NCBI GenBank assembly: GCA_013399875.1
Contig: VXAZ01000263.1
Coordinates: 1,923,262 to 1,987,261 of the forward strand
DNA length: 64,000 nucleotides
From: Gymnorhina tibicen
Taxonomy: Eukaryota; Chordata; Aves; Passeriformes; Artamidae
Reading direction: 5' to 3'
Part shown: positions 40,910 to 58,439 of the stretch, piece by piece
How the letters are laid out: every line of letters starts with the position of its first letter
How positions within the stretch are numbered: the stretch's first letter is position 1
Notes under the pieces: model-generated
Database searches by the model: none
The model's input: only the letters and a program-made list of their open reading frames with translations
Told to the model about the DNA's origin: nothing
Program-made: the position numbers and the translations under genes

Positions 40910-41016
40910 CTGCTTTGAACTTGAGGAGCTGCCAAATACACAGTGCCCAAAAAGGTCACAGTCACTACACAACAGGTAACTCCAACCAAAATTCTGTCCC
41001 AGTGGAGTGAAGGCAT
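40910..41016 (-). pseudogene. ADGRG7: ADGRG7 start exon: signal-anchor, open
   Basis: The ATG at 41016 opens MPSLHWDRILVGVTCCVVTV followed by TFLGTVYLAAPQVQS and ends GCAG|gtgaga in phase 2. A hydrophobic stretch at residues 9-28 corresponds to the N-terminal signal-anchor of human ADGRG7 (LRVLVAVVCGLL...). The joint with the EGF-like exon 3.7 kb away is in frame. No lesion is seen, so an N-terminal fragment could still be translated if the locus is transcribed. Confidence 0.85.
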
Positions 41017-41580
41017 GTTGTAGTGCAGGCTGTCTGCAATGCTATGAAATGGTTATTATACATTCATACTCTTGTGATAAACCATTAACTACCTGTCTAC
41101 TGATAAAACTTTAACCTTTTCCATTCCATGAAAAGGGAAAAAAGAGTTTTGGAACGTGTGTGTTTTTTACCTCTTGGGAACTGACTCTGGTCCTCAAAAT
41201 AGACTTGCACGTACCCTGGGGGGAAAGGGGGGTACTGGCTGGCACAGGGTGAAGGTCAACACAGTCAAAGTGAAGAAGAAAATAAAGTTATTTTAAGAAT
41301 GAGTTGGAATAAACAAGTCTTTTTTTGTCATCAGCATTCAGTGAATGAATTCCCGTTGTGTGAGTAGGGACAGCAACCTTGTTTTTACATGGTGTTTTTC
41401 ACTAGTGAGGAAAGGAGATTTGTTTGGCTTTTTTAATTACCAAAGCAATTCCATCTCAGTTTAAAAAACAGGACTGAGAAAACTGATGTGATATGCCAAG
41501 AATGTACAGAAATAATGCAGTCAAAAAAAAAGGGTTCTGGTCTCTTGGGATGTGGCCCAGTGGTGTAGCCATTAGATACT

Positions 41581-41630
41581 ACTGCTACTGCTACTGCTAC
41601 TGCTACTGCTACTGCTACTGCTACTGCTAC
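41581..41630. repeat. (CTACTG)n hexanucleotide repeat
   Basis: Just over eight perfect units of a 6-bp repeat, 50 bases long. It is probably a length-polymorphic marker. Confidence 0.95.
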
Positions 41631-42179
41631 AGACTACGATTCCTTTAACGCCTTACAGATTGTTACGATGTTTTTTCCTCTTATCAAGAATAAAGATGAG
41701 TAGGATAAGATATGTATTTAATCTCCTTGGTGGCAATCTGCAAGGTATTCATAATAATACTCATACTCATATTCAGAATATTGATACAGAAAATAAAAAA
41801 TATGTCAAGTGATCAAGACACTCTGTATTGAAGAAGGCACCTAAGGTCATAGGAAAAACTAAGGAAATGCTGAAATAATTAAGATTACTTTTACGAATGG
41901 GAGCAACAAAATTGTTAATATGCTTCTTCAGATAGCCAAATGTCTTAATAGTCTGCTCACAGAGGTTCTAGTTAAAGACAGGCTGTGCCACCACACCAGT
42001 GACAAGTTGGTACAAACCTTTAGGAGGGACGGGGTGCATGCTGTCCCTCTGGGTGCAGCCCTGTCCAGCTGTGGGGGGAAGTCTGCCTGCCCGTCAGTGT
42101 TACAAGTGTGTTTCTTGTCCCAGATCTTTCCTCTCTCCATGTTATTCTCATTAGCATGGGAAACAGAAAATGGAAAATA

Positions 42180-42600
42180 GCCTCAGTGCTGGGACCAGCA
42201 TACAGACACAAGGAGGGCGCAGGGGCCGTGGCACCCGGGTGATGGGTGGGGTCCGAGGCGGGGAGGAAACAGCTGCCCCCGGCACCGGGGGCCACCGGAG
42301 CCCTTGCGCTCGGTAAGATGCCGAACTGCAGTTTGCCCCAAGGGGATTGCCGGGGAACGGGAGGCTCCATCAGAGGGGCAGACACGGGGCTCCGTGGGGC
42401 AGGGCAGCCGTGTGTGGGGCTGGGCGGAGGCTGGGGGCACAGCTCGAGCGCCGGCCCCGGGGTGCATCCCAGTGCCTGGCCCTCCCGCGGGCTTGGAGGC
42501 ATTAGCGGGGCTGGCCCGGCGAGCCCCGGGAGCCTGGTGGCTGCGTGGCCCAGCTCTCCCGCTGGTGTCAAACTGGGAGCAGCAGCGATGCTCAGCTGGA
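42180..42600. promoter_or_regulatory. CpG-rich patch upstream of ADGRG7
   Basis: The segment has high GC and frequent CpG (for example ctcgagcgccggccccgggg) in an otherwise AT-rich region. It lies 1.2 kb upstream of the ADGRG7 ATG on the transcribed strand. It may be the old ADGRG7 promoter or an unrelated island or enhancer. Long ORFs on both strands here are composition artefacts. Confidence 0.5.
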
Positions 42601-43039
42601 CAGAAACATCTCCTCCTCATCTTGCTCACAGAGAATGCTTAGGACCCTTGAAATGTTAATTACTTTACGGCCTCTTGCCATAAACAGTTAAATGTTTGCT
42701 TTTCTGCTGTTTAAAGGGGCGAGAATGTAAAACTGGGTCTGACAGACACACAGGAAGATGCTCATTCCTGAGCAGGACTCTTACAGACAAAGCAGAACCA
42801 AGTGTAATTTGGATCTTGAAGATTGAGAAACTGAGGCACAGAACAGTTCAGTGACATTAAGTTAAGCTACATCCAGCTTTGCTAAGCTGAGTCTGAGGTT
42901 TGCAGTATATTAAAAGCATACCCAGCTTCTGAATCACAGGTCTGAGTCCTTTGCTAATAGAAATGCTGCTAGATGATTGCAGATATTTTTAAATGACAAA
43001 ATAGGAAAGAAATCATAATTCATTCTCATGGTTACTTAC

Positions 43040-43207
43040 ACTGCCCTTCCTGTTCAATGGAAATAGCATCCCTGCTTCTTTCCTGTATGTGGCTAACACC
43101 CTCACGGGTGTCTTTGACCAGAATGTTGAGTTTAGATATAGGAAATGCTAAGAGTCCAAAACTTTGGGTTGCAAGGCCAGCTTTGAAAATGGAAGACAGT
43201 TTGTCAG
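43040..43207 (-). other. Unassigned exon-like ORF with good splice signals
   Basis: On the minus strand a 168-nt block is open from an acceptor with a pyrimidine tract (gcaacctcccag) to a consensus donor (GGCAGT|gtaagt). It encodes KLSSIFKAGLATQSFG, then LLAFPISKLNILVKDT and an Arg/Glu-rich end. It is upstream of the ADGRG7 start exon. I do not recognise the protein. It may be a 5' exon, part of a lncRNA, or chance. Confidence 0.3.
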
Positions 43208-44129
43208 CTGGGAGGTTGCAGTAGGATTGTGAGCAAAACACATCGTGAATTTCTAACTTCACATGAGCATTTTATATAAAACGCAGAGAAAAAAAATGGC
43301 TTAAGGCACCAGATGGCAAAACCAACACAAATGAATGAACACCTCTTAAAAGATAGTATACTTTTAGTTAGGAAAATACTAAACCATGTTTATGTGATGG
43401 AATAATCAAACTGAAAGGAAACCTTAAACACTTGCAAATTTGTATCTGTGATGCAGCTGCAGGAAGATAAAATCACTCTTGAGTGACTGGATATGTTTCT
43501 TCTGCTTTCCTCCATTTCTTTTAAGCCTTAATTAGAGCCAGATGTTTCTTATTTCCTTTCTTTTTTGTTTTCAAGTGTGCACAAAGTGTGGTGCCAGCAG
43601 TAAACACCATCTTTGACTTTTTTTTTAATGTGTCAACTGCATCTGAGTCAGAGTCATAAACCAGTAAAATTCCACCAAATCGGTGCAAGCTTTCACTCCT
43701 ACTGTCATTCCCACTGGCAGTGGGAGATTGGCATTGCTTGTTTCCTGTGGCACAGGAGTCATAAAAATCCCACCACGTGTCTGAGAGCCTTGCCCCTGGT
43801 AAATAACACTGGAGGCAGGCTGGAATGCTGTATACCATGAACACAGCTGCCCCTCCCATGCTCCTAAGAGTGCTGGGAGTGATTTCTTTTTGCTTACTTG
43901 CTGTTCAGTTGTATGCATCTGCAGCCTGTTTCCCACTTCTTCTTTCTCCTCCTCAGAGAGGCAGTGGCTGGTAACCATGGCATGTAGGCAAAACCATTTC
44001 TGCTCCAATTTCATGCCCTCACTGTGACATTGACCTCTTAGGTGCCAGCTCTGGCAGAGTGTTTTGTCAGTAAATGGCAGAGATCTATAGGTGGGAGCTT
44101 GCTTTCCTAACCAAGTTGCAAAGTAGTAT

Positions 44130-44228
44130 TGCTGTAGTATTTATAATTATTTATAATATTTATAATATTTTATATTATATTACGTATTATATTGATAATA
44201 TTTATAATATAATATTTATAATATTTTC
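44130..44228. repeat. A/T-only low-complexity tract
   Basis: About 100 bases of tatttataat-type units with a single C/G pair. It is simple-sequence expansion. Confidence 0.9.
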
Positions 44229-46601
44229 ATCTATTTTTTAAAATGTGTTTTCCTTCTAAGAAGTGTATCAAATATAGAAATCCATGAACTGCAACAGCCA
44301 CCTAGCAAAGAGATAGAAATTAGTGTTCAAAAAAAGGCATCTGAGGACAAGTTATGCCTTATTTGACAAATATTAGGCATTTTACTCACACATATTTTGA
44401 GCAAGCACATATTGTACCTAGAACAGATTTTAAGGACAAATTTTTAGGCAGTTTTCCAGTTGTCTGTCTCCCTTTTAACAGATGTGTTCTTTGTTGCTTA
44501 GTCCTTGGGAGTCAGGCTCCCTTCCACTCCTGCCATGCTGAAGGGCTTTTTGGATAAAAAACTATTCTGTTTTCTTCCACCAACTTCTGCACCAGCAACT
44601 CCTACCCCAGCTGCTGTAGTTTGGAGGAACTGAAACCTCACTGGGGTGAGGGCATTAAGGTACCAGATCCACTGAAGTCTTTTAGTGCCTAAGTGTTAAA
44701 GATGAATGAATCTGGAGGATTCAAATTCCTTGCTGTCATATTTGCTCTTCGTTCATGCTATGTTTAGTTATAAGGAAAAAAGTATTTAATTTACAGAACA
44801 TAGAACAAATATCACAGTTTCTAATGACGAGGTACTACTGACCTTTCTTGAATTCAAGTGCAACTTGTTAAATGTCTGCATGTGTTATGAGAGTAACCTG
44901 TTTATCCCACCCCATCATGTCCCATAAATGGTTATATTTTTCCCCCTGAAAACATGACAGACATCTTACATGAATAAATCAACTTTATTTAAATAAAATT
45001 ACAGGTGTATTTTTTCTAGTATAAACTACCATATAGTTTTTCAAAGGCACCAATACTTTAAAATAATTTAAATTTTCTTGAGAGCAGCTTCCTTTTTCTG
45101 AGTGGTGTTTGTAAACTTGTCAGACTTCCCTCCCCTCAGTCAACTCAGGCAATACCTGTTGCTTGTGAAATGATGAGGGCTGTACCTTTTTCATTGTAAT
45201 AGATGCCCTACTGTTCTTGGGCATCTCTTTTGAACACAGGAGAACAGGTCAGGTGTTCCATGTAGCAAAACCCCACTCTGCAATAGGGTGTTTCTTTCCT
45301 TTGTGGCACCATACATTTGTCAGGCACAAACCCCCACTATGACGCTCACTTTGCATGTACTGTAAGTACTGAAAATTAAATTCAAAAGACTAATGTTTCT
45401 TTGAGACTTCAGGATCTGTTTTTCCTTGCATTTCTTCAAGCTTGATAATGCAATGCCACCTTTTCTGAGGTGAGGAGAGAGCTTTTTGCACAAAGCCTGT
45501 CCTACAGTTCTGTGTCACAGTCTGCATCAGCCTCCAGTTTGGGCGTCTTTAGAGGCGTCTTTGCTGAGCGTGGTTGCACCAAAACCAGCAGGCATGTGTG
45601 ATGGGCTTATTCATCCAGTTCTGTGATCATTTACAGGAGAGTCACAGCAGGGACACAGAGGGAGGTGCAGGTGATACCTCTCAGCAGGCCAAATCCTGCT
45701 CAGCTTTTCTCCAAAGAAAACACCCAGCTCTACAACCACTGCTGGGTGTGAGTAAGGACAGAGCCAGAGTCCCCAGGCAGAGGGGGACACGGGAGGAACT
45801 GTGTCAGGCAGCCACTCTCTGGCCAGTGCCTTCAAGTACTGTCACTTTTTGCTTCTGTAAAAGCAGGGAGCTTTTTCAAACGGAGATTTTGCTAAGCACC
45901 TTCCATGTGCACAGCTCACCCACGAGGTTCCCTTCATCAGCTGATTCTGGCTTATTGCAAGAGATTTTTGTAATAATCCCCAAGTTCTCTTTGATGCATA
46001 ACGATTGTCCTCTCTGCCTAGCACTGGGTTTGTAGCCCAACCATTCTAACAGGAAAAAGAGTCTGCCCTTTTAAAAAAATCCCCACAATTTAGAGACAAC
46101 AGTGATGTGGTGCAATGAAGGTAAGATCATAACAGGCATACATTTGGCAAATGTATCTCTGCTTCAGTTAACAGGCAGGCTCCTCAGGGAAGCCATGGAT
46201 CTTCCTTCTAAAGAAAATCTGATTTTAATGGAACCACAGTAATTAAACACAAGTCTTAGATTTGCAGAGTGGGGTAAATACAATTATTTCAGAGTTTCTA
46301 GTAAGACCACTGTAAAGCTGAGACACAGAGCTACAAATATGCCATACCAATACCTATCCTGCAAGAATGTCCTGAGACAGGCTTTAATAAAGTTTGCCAA
46401 AATCTCCAAGACTCTTCAGAGAAAGGCATTGAAAAATGGCCAACACTTGCTAAGAAAAGCAGTGATCTTAGGCTAGCAATGTGCAATTTCCTTTTTGCCA
46501 TTTGTAAATGTAGAAATGTATGTGAGCCAACTACTCTTGCTTTCCAAAGAAGATTCATCTGGACAATCTGACACCTGGTTACAGGTGTTACTTCACAATA
46601 C

Positions 46602-46649
46602 TTTATTTAAGCCAACTTCTCTGAAATGTTTTGCCCAAATGTTCCAATC
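46602..46649. repeat. 48-bp repeated sequence, copy 2
   Basis: Matches 36253-36300 at 46 of 48 bases, same orientation. Its first six bases read AATAAA on the minus strand, 1.7 kb beyond the TMEM45A stop, so it could supply a polyadenylation signal. Confidence 0.85.
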
Positions 46650-48283
46650 GATCGTCTAAAATGTCTAAAATAGTCTTAAAAATTAGCAACTGAAGTCTTC
46701 TAAGAAGACATACGAAAGCTCAACCAGTTTATTGTGCTTTTCATCCTGTTCAGGTTATCACTTCAGTTTAGAGATACAGCACCTTAATATTTACATGGTA
46801 TTAAATATATTTATCAAGAAAAACAGTGACGAAATTTGCACTGTTCCTGCCTGCGAGAAGCAAAGTAGTTTCTGACGATATCCTTCAGAATAAACAACAC
46901 CACTGCTTTTGGAAAGGCACTGACAAAACTGACAGACTAAAATTCCGCATTAACAGCATGTGCAGCTAAGAAAGGTGCTCCTTGAAAGACGGGAGATAAA
47001 AGGTAGATCTTAAAAGTCAAGCAAATGTTTATGCTGCATTGAAGGTAAAGTAGTTTTAGAAAAAGCCTTTAAGGGTTTTTTGGGTCTTGGGATCTCTTCG
47101 AGGTACAAACTATTTTATTAGCTAGATTTTTTAAGCAATCAGTTTTCTGCCATTAGTCATGAACACTGTGCTTTTCACTAGATCAGTTTGGATGGAGAAG
47201 ACAAATGCAATTAAAAGCAGCATTATTTTTTAATTCCCTCGCTGATGTTGTTAGCTGGGTATGGAGCTCCATGAAGGCAACATCTGCCCTCCCCCAGCTC
47301 GCTGTGCAGCGCTGTGCAGGCTGCCTGCTGACTGGAGGGGTGACACAGGGAAAGGGGTGCACAACCACCTTAATCCTGCCCTCAGAGCAGAATTACTCAC
47401 TCCCGAATCAGCTGGTGGGTCACGTGTCTGCTATGAACACTGCAGAAAACCACCAAAATCCACCAAAGGAAAGGAAATAGCTTTGGGAAAGAAGCTGGTT
47501 TTGCAGTTAGGTGCTGCCTGACTGGGTACCCCTCAGCCTTTCTGGAAAAGAAATTGTTCCAGGCACCAAGGGAAGGCAGAGTCACTTCCACTGCCTTGCA
47601 AAGGCAAGGATAGCAGAGAGCCAGGACTGTGTAGGCATGAGAATGAACAACTGCACTGGTTTTTGATCACCATACACATCTTTGGTCTTCCTGCCAGGCT
47701 TGGTAGTGCCTCTAGGGGGGTGAACACACTACACAGTGGTACACTGAGAGCCACTCAGTGGGTTCACAGTGAGAAGTTCTTTCTGTTTAACATAAATCCA
47801 CAAGCAGAGACACAAAGTTGTTACACAAGACAGCTGCAAGACTGTGGTTTCTTTATCTTGTTCCACTGTTTTCCAGGTTTGCACAGTTGTTTATCCTTGC
47901 AGGGCAACCAACACACATATTTAGACAACCTAATTATGGAAACTTTATGTCCAGCAGCAGCTGAAAAACATTTTGCTTAGCTTTTAATAAGGCAAACATA
48001 CAGACTTCATTGTGCCCCCTCATCCACGCCAAGTCTGTCTAATACTAGTCTGATTTTCTGTGAAGCATGTGATAAGCAAGGTACTAGTGCAACCACCATG
48101 AATCAATATCAAGCTTACCCTCCACAAAAAAAAGTATAACTGTGTAGATGTAGACATCAGAGGGGATTGATATTTGCAAAGCAAGTTGTAGCAAAGAATG
48201 AATAAGATGGCAAAAAGATGTAGAAATGAGGTATCAATCAGACTAATGGTTGGAGTGGGCAAACTGGTCAAGCCATACTCATA

Positions 48284-48377
48284 CTAAATTTCTTCTTCTG
48301 ACTCATGGTCTCGTTCAGATGTTTTCAGTAAACCCATTTCCATGGACTGGGACTGTTTAACCTTCGAATGAACCGCC
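48284..48377 (-). CDS. TMEM45A: TMEM45A coding exon 5 (C-terminal tail, stop)
   Basis: This 94-nt exon starts after gttgtttccag and completes the split Trp codon from exon 4 (TG|G). It encodes the cytosolic tail AVHSKVKQSQSMEMGLLKTS and ends RDHESEEEI, then TAG at 48284. The acidic SEEE terminus matches the human SEEEM ending. The tail is shorter in basic residues than human but in frame. Confidence 0.95.
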
Positions 48378-51899
<3,522 letters not shown>

Positions 51900-52084
51900 C
51901 TGCCAGAACCAGCTGCCTTGTAATATGCAGAGGCTTGTACGGAGCATCTCTAGCACAATACTGCCACGGAAGAAAACTTCCAGAAATATGCAGGCAGCAG
52001 CTCCAAAGATAGCAAATAGCAGTAACTGATGAACATGGACATCCAGCATGGCTCTCCCATGAAGATGGTAGCAGAAGAGAAAAC
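51900..52084 (-). CDS. TMEM45A: TMEM45A coding exon 3
   Basis: This 185-nt exon runs from ttattccag to TGGCAG|gtaggt, phase 1 in and phase 0 out. It encodes FLFCYHLHGRAMLDVHVHQL, then LFAIFGAAACIFLEVFFRG and LRTSLCILQGSWFWQ. The HxHGR-LDxxVHQLL motif and LLQGSWFxQ are conserved in TMEM45A/B. It forms central membrane helices. Intact. Confidence 0.96.
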
Positions 52085-52569
52085 CTGGAATAAATTGTGA
52101 TCAGTTTAAGATCTTTTCTTCCCTTGCAATTTCCTGGCATCCACTTTTAGAAAACAGAGAAATGTTTCTGGCATTTCTCTTCGTGCCAGGATCACCTTCA
52201 CTCACGCTGGCTTTAGCTAACTAGTTGTGTGCCGTGTCAGTACCTACACCAAACACATGCCTACTGAGCACTTACCCAGAACAGGCTTTTGCTGCTATTT
52301 TCATAACATTTCTGTTGCTGTCTGAGGCAGTTAGGAAAGCACAGATTCACCTTTACAATGTATGCTCGTGACCTGGGCTGCAGATAAAGCCTTGGCAGTG
52401 TAAGGAGGGCCAAGACTGATCTTTGTTTGATCTCTTTGAGGCGTTTCAGGGAGTGAAACACCCAGCTCCCATAGGGTCAGTCTCTAAGGCTGATTTGAGA
52501 TTCCCAGACCAATGATCAATCCCCATCCACAGGATTCCTGCACATTCCTGCAGGGAGAGCTAAACTGAC
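52085..52569 (-). other. TMEM45A: TMEM45A intron 2
   Basis: A 485-bp intron with a gtcagt donor and ttccag acceptor. Nothing else is recognised. Confidence 0.85.
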
Positions 52570-52782
52570 CTTCAATAAAGACTGCTAAGGAAAGCATCAT
52601 CCTGTCTGTGGCCGCTGGCAGCGCGTTGGTCCCATGCGCCACGATGTCCACCAGCCCTGAAATGCCATAGAAGAGGTACATGGTGGCATGCTGCCAGTTC
52701 ATCAAGTGATCCCAGTGCTTCTTCTCATAGTTGTACAGCTTCAGATGAGGTCCATCAGGAACAAACTGCTCAGCCACCATTC
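52570..52782 (-). CDS. TMEM45A: TMEM45A coding exon 2
   Basis: This 213-nt exon runs from catgcacag to TTGAAG|gtcagt, phase 1 to phase 1. It encodes MVAEQFVPDGPHLKLYNYEK, then HWDHLMNWQHATMYLFYGIS and DRMMLSLAVFIEG. This corresponds to AGEQFIPGGPHLMLYDY and GWHHFTMYFFFG in human TMEM45A. Upstream residues in the raw ORF are intron read-through. Confidence 0.96.
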
Positions 52783-54933
<2,151 letters not shown>

Positions 54934-57900
54934 CTGGAAGAGAAACAAACACAGATCAATTATGGGAATAGTGGGAGAATTCTGTGGGTTATAATTTTGA
55001 AGTGTCTTCTTGCGTAGATCAAACGGGTGTCATTGAATTAAGTACTCACATTTAACTTAAAAATAAATTTGTGCACTTATCTTCCTGGGCTGTTCAAAAC
55101 ACCCAGCCAGTCTCCCCAGCTTCATAGCTCTGCAGAAGCATAATTCAGACCCAACTGCAGAGCAGCTGACCTGAAATGCAGAGCTGGCAGTCAGCAGGGT
55201 AAGAGAAGCAAAAGCCATAGCACATTATATATATATACTATATATAGGAAAACAGAGAACCTGAATACTCGCTATTTGGTGCTTTCACCTTTAGAGAGGG
55301 TTTTATATTTTTTTCCTTCACGAAAGGAAACCAAGATAATACCTGACTGAGGGGACAATGACTTGCATACCCATCGGATGGGTAAATATGCACCAGTAAA
55401 TTATATTTTGTGTTTCAATCCAGGTGTTTCATTATGATTTACAAGCATCAAGTAATTCTCATTATTTGGTGGGTGAATTGTGCACCCACAACTAGATATA
55501 CATTATCAAGTGCATCAAGTCCTCTGAGTGACAAGGTTATTAGTTGGTCAGGATTATATAGTCATTTAAAAGCAGTGCTATTCATAATCTATTAATTCTG
55601 GTCATCATCCCGACATTTAGGATAGTTGACTTTGAGCCAGTGGCTTCTTCAGTAAGATGACAGTTCTAACATTAAATTGGCAATTTTTGTTTAAGATATT
55701 ATAAACTGAGTTGTTGTGCCTCATGCCCCAAAGGCATACTAAGTCTCTGCACAGGCAGCAATCAAGAATAACCACTTTAGAAGGATTGGCAGTCTGTACT
55801 TTCTGTTATTATTGTTGCTGACTTAAAAGTTCAGTTGCCACACTGTACTGGAGCCATCTGGCTGTGAATGGAACATGGAAGCTCTGGTATATTTTTCTTT
55901 TTCAGGAGTATTTCCTATGGTCAGTTCTGCATAAGGAGTTTTAAGCTGCGGCTTCTGGGCCATGGAGTACTTGCAGCTGGTTCACGTAAGGCTGTCTGGT
56001 CACGTAGCATGAGCCCTCTCCTATTTCTGGAGGCTGAACTCCACTGAAAGCTTTTTTTTTTTTTAAGAAGAGAAGCTTTTCCACATGCACAGGTCCTGGA
56101 GTTCTCATAAGACTATTCCAACTGCATGAGGAGAGGTGACCTCTATAGCCACAAAGGAGAAGAGAAGAAAATACGACTGTTCATGCTTAGCATGAGTCTG
56201 GCCTGATTTAATCAGGATGCTGAAGAGACTCCTGCAGCCCCTGCCTGTCCCCTCCTCTTCCAGAGCTGAGCTCTCCCACTGTAAGGGCTGCTGAGTGGGA
56301 GAGGTGAGCTTTAAAAGCTTTTCCTGGATAATACCCTGCTTAGCTAATTTCCAGGGAAGCACTGGGCAAGTACAAGAGCAGAGAAACGTGATGCTGGTTG
56401 CCCAAGCAAGCCCATTTCGGGATGTGTCCCTGCAGGTGGTGCCGGGTCTGGCATCTGCATACGGAAGCTGGGACGGAGAGCGTGCGGAGATGGGAGCATC
56501 AGGGTCAGGGAAGCAGAACCTCCCAGCCATGGGGCAGCCAAAGGGGGCAGGAGGGATGTGTTTATGAGCAAAACACAAAGGACACCCACTGGGGATTTCT
56601 GCTGTGTGGGGAAGGGCTCCTGCTGCTGGGGGTCCAAGGGTTGGGAGAGCCTTTCTCTGCCTCCTCTGCCTCCCCCATCACCCTTAAAGTTCTGCTGGGT
56701 TTCTGCCTGTGTGTTTTATGTGCAGGTGGGGAAAGCACTGCTCACTCTGCAGCAGCCCTCAGCACACTGGGGCTCTCACTGGTGAGGTTTGGGGGGCTCA
56801 GCCCCATAGGCTGGATCCAGCCCCTGCTATCTCACCAAAGAGGTGACGTCGTTTTGGGACGCCTTCAGTTCAAAGAGTCTGACCTTCCTGCACATCACCA
56901 CCAGTACTCACTGCACCACTCTTTGCCTCAATGAAGGGCAGTACTAACAGCTGTAGACAGCCATCTAAACTTTGCTTTAACCTTTAAAATACTTCTTTTG
57001 CTTTTCAAACCTTAATTTCTGGGGGTTTTTTAATATGCTAGCCTGAAAGGCACTGCTGTCTTTTCAGACACGTTGGTTTTTTCCCTTCTTTGACTGAAAG
57101 GGAGAGGGGAGGAGTGGGGAGTGGGGAATGGCCTTTCCTCACCATGTCTGATCTCACTGAACACCGTTCATTGGAAAGACCTTATTCATTATTCATTATT
57201 ATTCACCACAGGTACAAAGCAGTCCAAATGGAACAATTTACCCTGTACTGTACATCAAAGCAAAACAATGGATTAGAAAGGTAAATTAAACCTATGAAAA
57301 ACCTTTCCTTAGGAGAGTACAGCTGCAGTAGGAGTGAAATGAAGAACTGCGTTGACGTCATTTGTAGTGCACGGTATACAAAACTTCAGAAGTAATTCTC
57401 AATCTGTAAATTCACACCTGGGTTACCTAGATCTTTAAACACTGGAGCATCTTTCTGCACCAAATCTGGGCAAGCTATCAAGAAAATTTGTTTTAAACTA
57501 TTTTTTGCCTTTCAAAACAAGCAAAAAGAAGAAAAGAGTCATACAGCAGCTAATGTTCCACATCCAATATAAACAAAATAGAACTAGAAAAATTGCTTTT
57601 TTGCTGAAAGAAATACAATCACATATTATTAGCTTTAGAGAGTGTAAACTTTAGATTGAGTTCATCCAAAGGTGTTGGGGATTATTTGTAGGATTTCTCT
57701 AGAAAGAGACACATCAGATCTGCCAGCCAGCTGTTGTGGCAGACCTTTGGAATGCTGCATGTCAACACAGTTGGTTTCAGAAAGGAGTTATACAACTTAC
57801 CCTTTTAAGTCCTAGTAAACTTGAAAACATCATGACAGGGCTTGCCTTAAACTGATTAAACTTCCCAATTCATGAGTTTTCTCTTTTCAGGCCTGAGAGT

Positions 57901-58439
57901 TCATTTTGGTGGGTCTAGAAGTCACCTGCCAACACCCACAGTTTTTATGTGACTGAGAAGTTTTGTCTGCAAACAAACTGGGGGATATTGCACAATTTGG
58001 GAGCTTAGTATGAAACTGAGGGTATGGTGAGGCTAAGCAAAGACTCCTCAGTAGGAAAGTCACTGTGAGGTCAGGAGATGGATCTGGAAGGTGGAAGGCA
58101 GGGGTGTAATGGGAGGTGAAAGGAGAAGAGAACAGTATGTCAGGCTGCTGCCTTCCCATGTGGCACTTCGGCATCCCCCTGTGCAGCCTGGGACAAAACA
58201 TCTCTTGCCAGCTTTTCTGCACAGCTTGAGAGCCAGACAGTTTTGGTACAGCAGGTGCTCTTTATTGGATAAAGATGGCATCACCATGTTAGGACAATAC
58301 TTGATAAATTTGAGGGCTTATTTTTACAGAGCCTTGTCAGTCTATATCTGCAACATCGGACTGATGTTGCAGGATGTGCAAATCCAAGACCCTCTTCTTT
58401 ACCTTCAGTGATTTCAGGACCAAGGGTGCTGGCAGAGCC

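Larger units (their letters stand above)
15000..41016 (-). pseudogene. ADGRG7: ADGRG7 (GPR128) adhesion GPCR, degraded unitary copy
   Basis: At least fifteen blocks on the minus strand follow the exon order of ADGRG7: a signal-anchor start exon, EGF-like exon, cysteine-bearing extracellular exons, GPS exon, TM1, TM2-TM3, TM4-TM5, TM6-TM7 and cytoplasmic tail. Vertebrate ADGRG7 is an orphan adhesion receptor of about 800 residues, expressed mainly in intestine in mammals. Its position between TMEM45A and TFG is the ancestral one, and introns are retained, so this is the original locus and not a retrocopy. Lesions include in-frame stops, frameshifts, a destroyed donor and lost structural cysteines (listed per exon). 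Some exons remain fully open, which suggests either decay that is not ancient or a partly functional N-terminal transcript. Not every human exon was found: pieces equivalent to the region before the 27.8-kb exon and between the 26.7- and 27.2-kb exons were not placed. Confidence 0.85.
41017..48283. other. Intergenic DNA between TMEM45A and ADGRG7
   Basis: About 7.3 kb. It contains a (CTACTG)n repeat at 41.58 kb, a CpG-rich patch at 42.18-42.6 kb, an exon-like ORF at 43.04 kb, an A/T-only tract at 44.13-44.23 kb and the second copy of the 48-bp repeat at 46602. TMEM45A's 3' UTR must begin at 48283. Minus-strand AATAAA motifs occur near 47.11, 46.60 and 44.98 kb, but I cannot choose between them. 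Confidence 0.7.

Noticed and set aside
15000..41016. Processed (retro) copy of ADGRG7
   Set aside because: Introns, phases and syntenic position are retained and there is no poly-A tail, so this is the original locus.
42020..42659. Long ORFs on both strands
   Set aside because: Same composition artefact within the CpG-rich patch.
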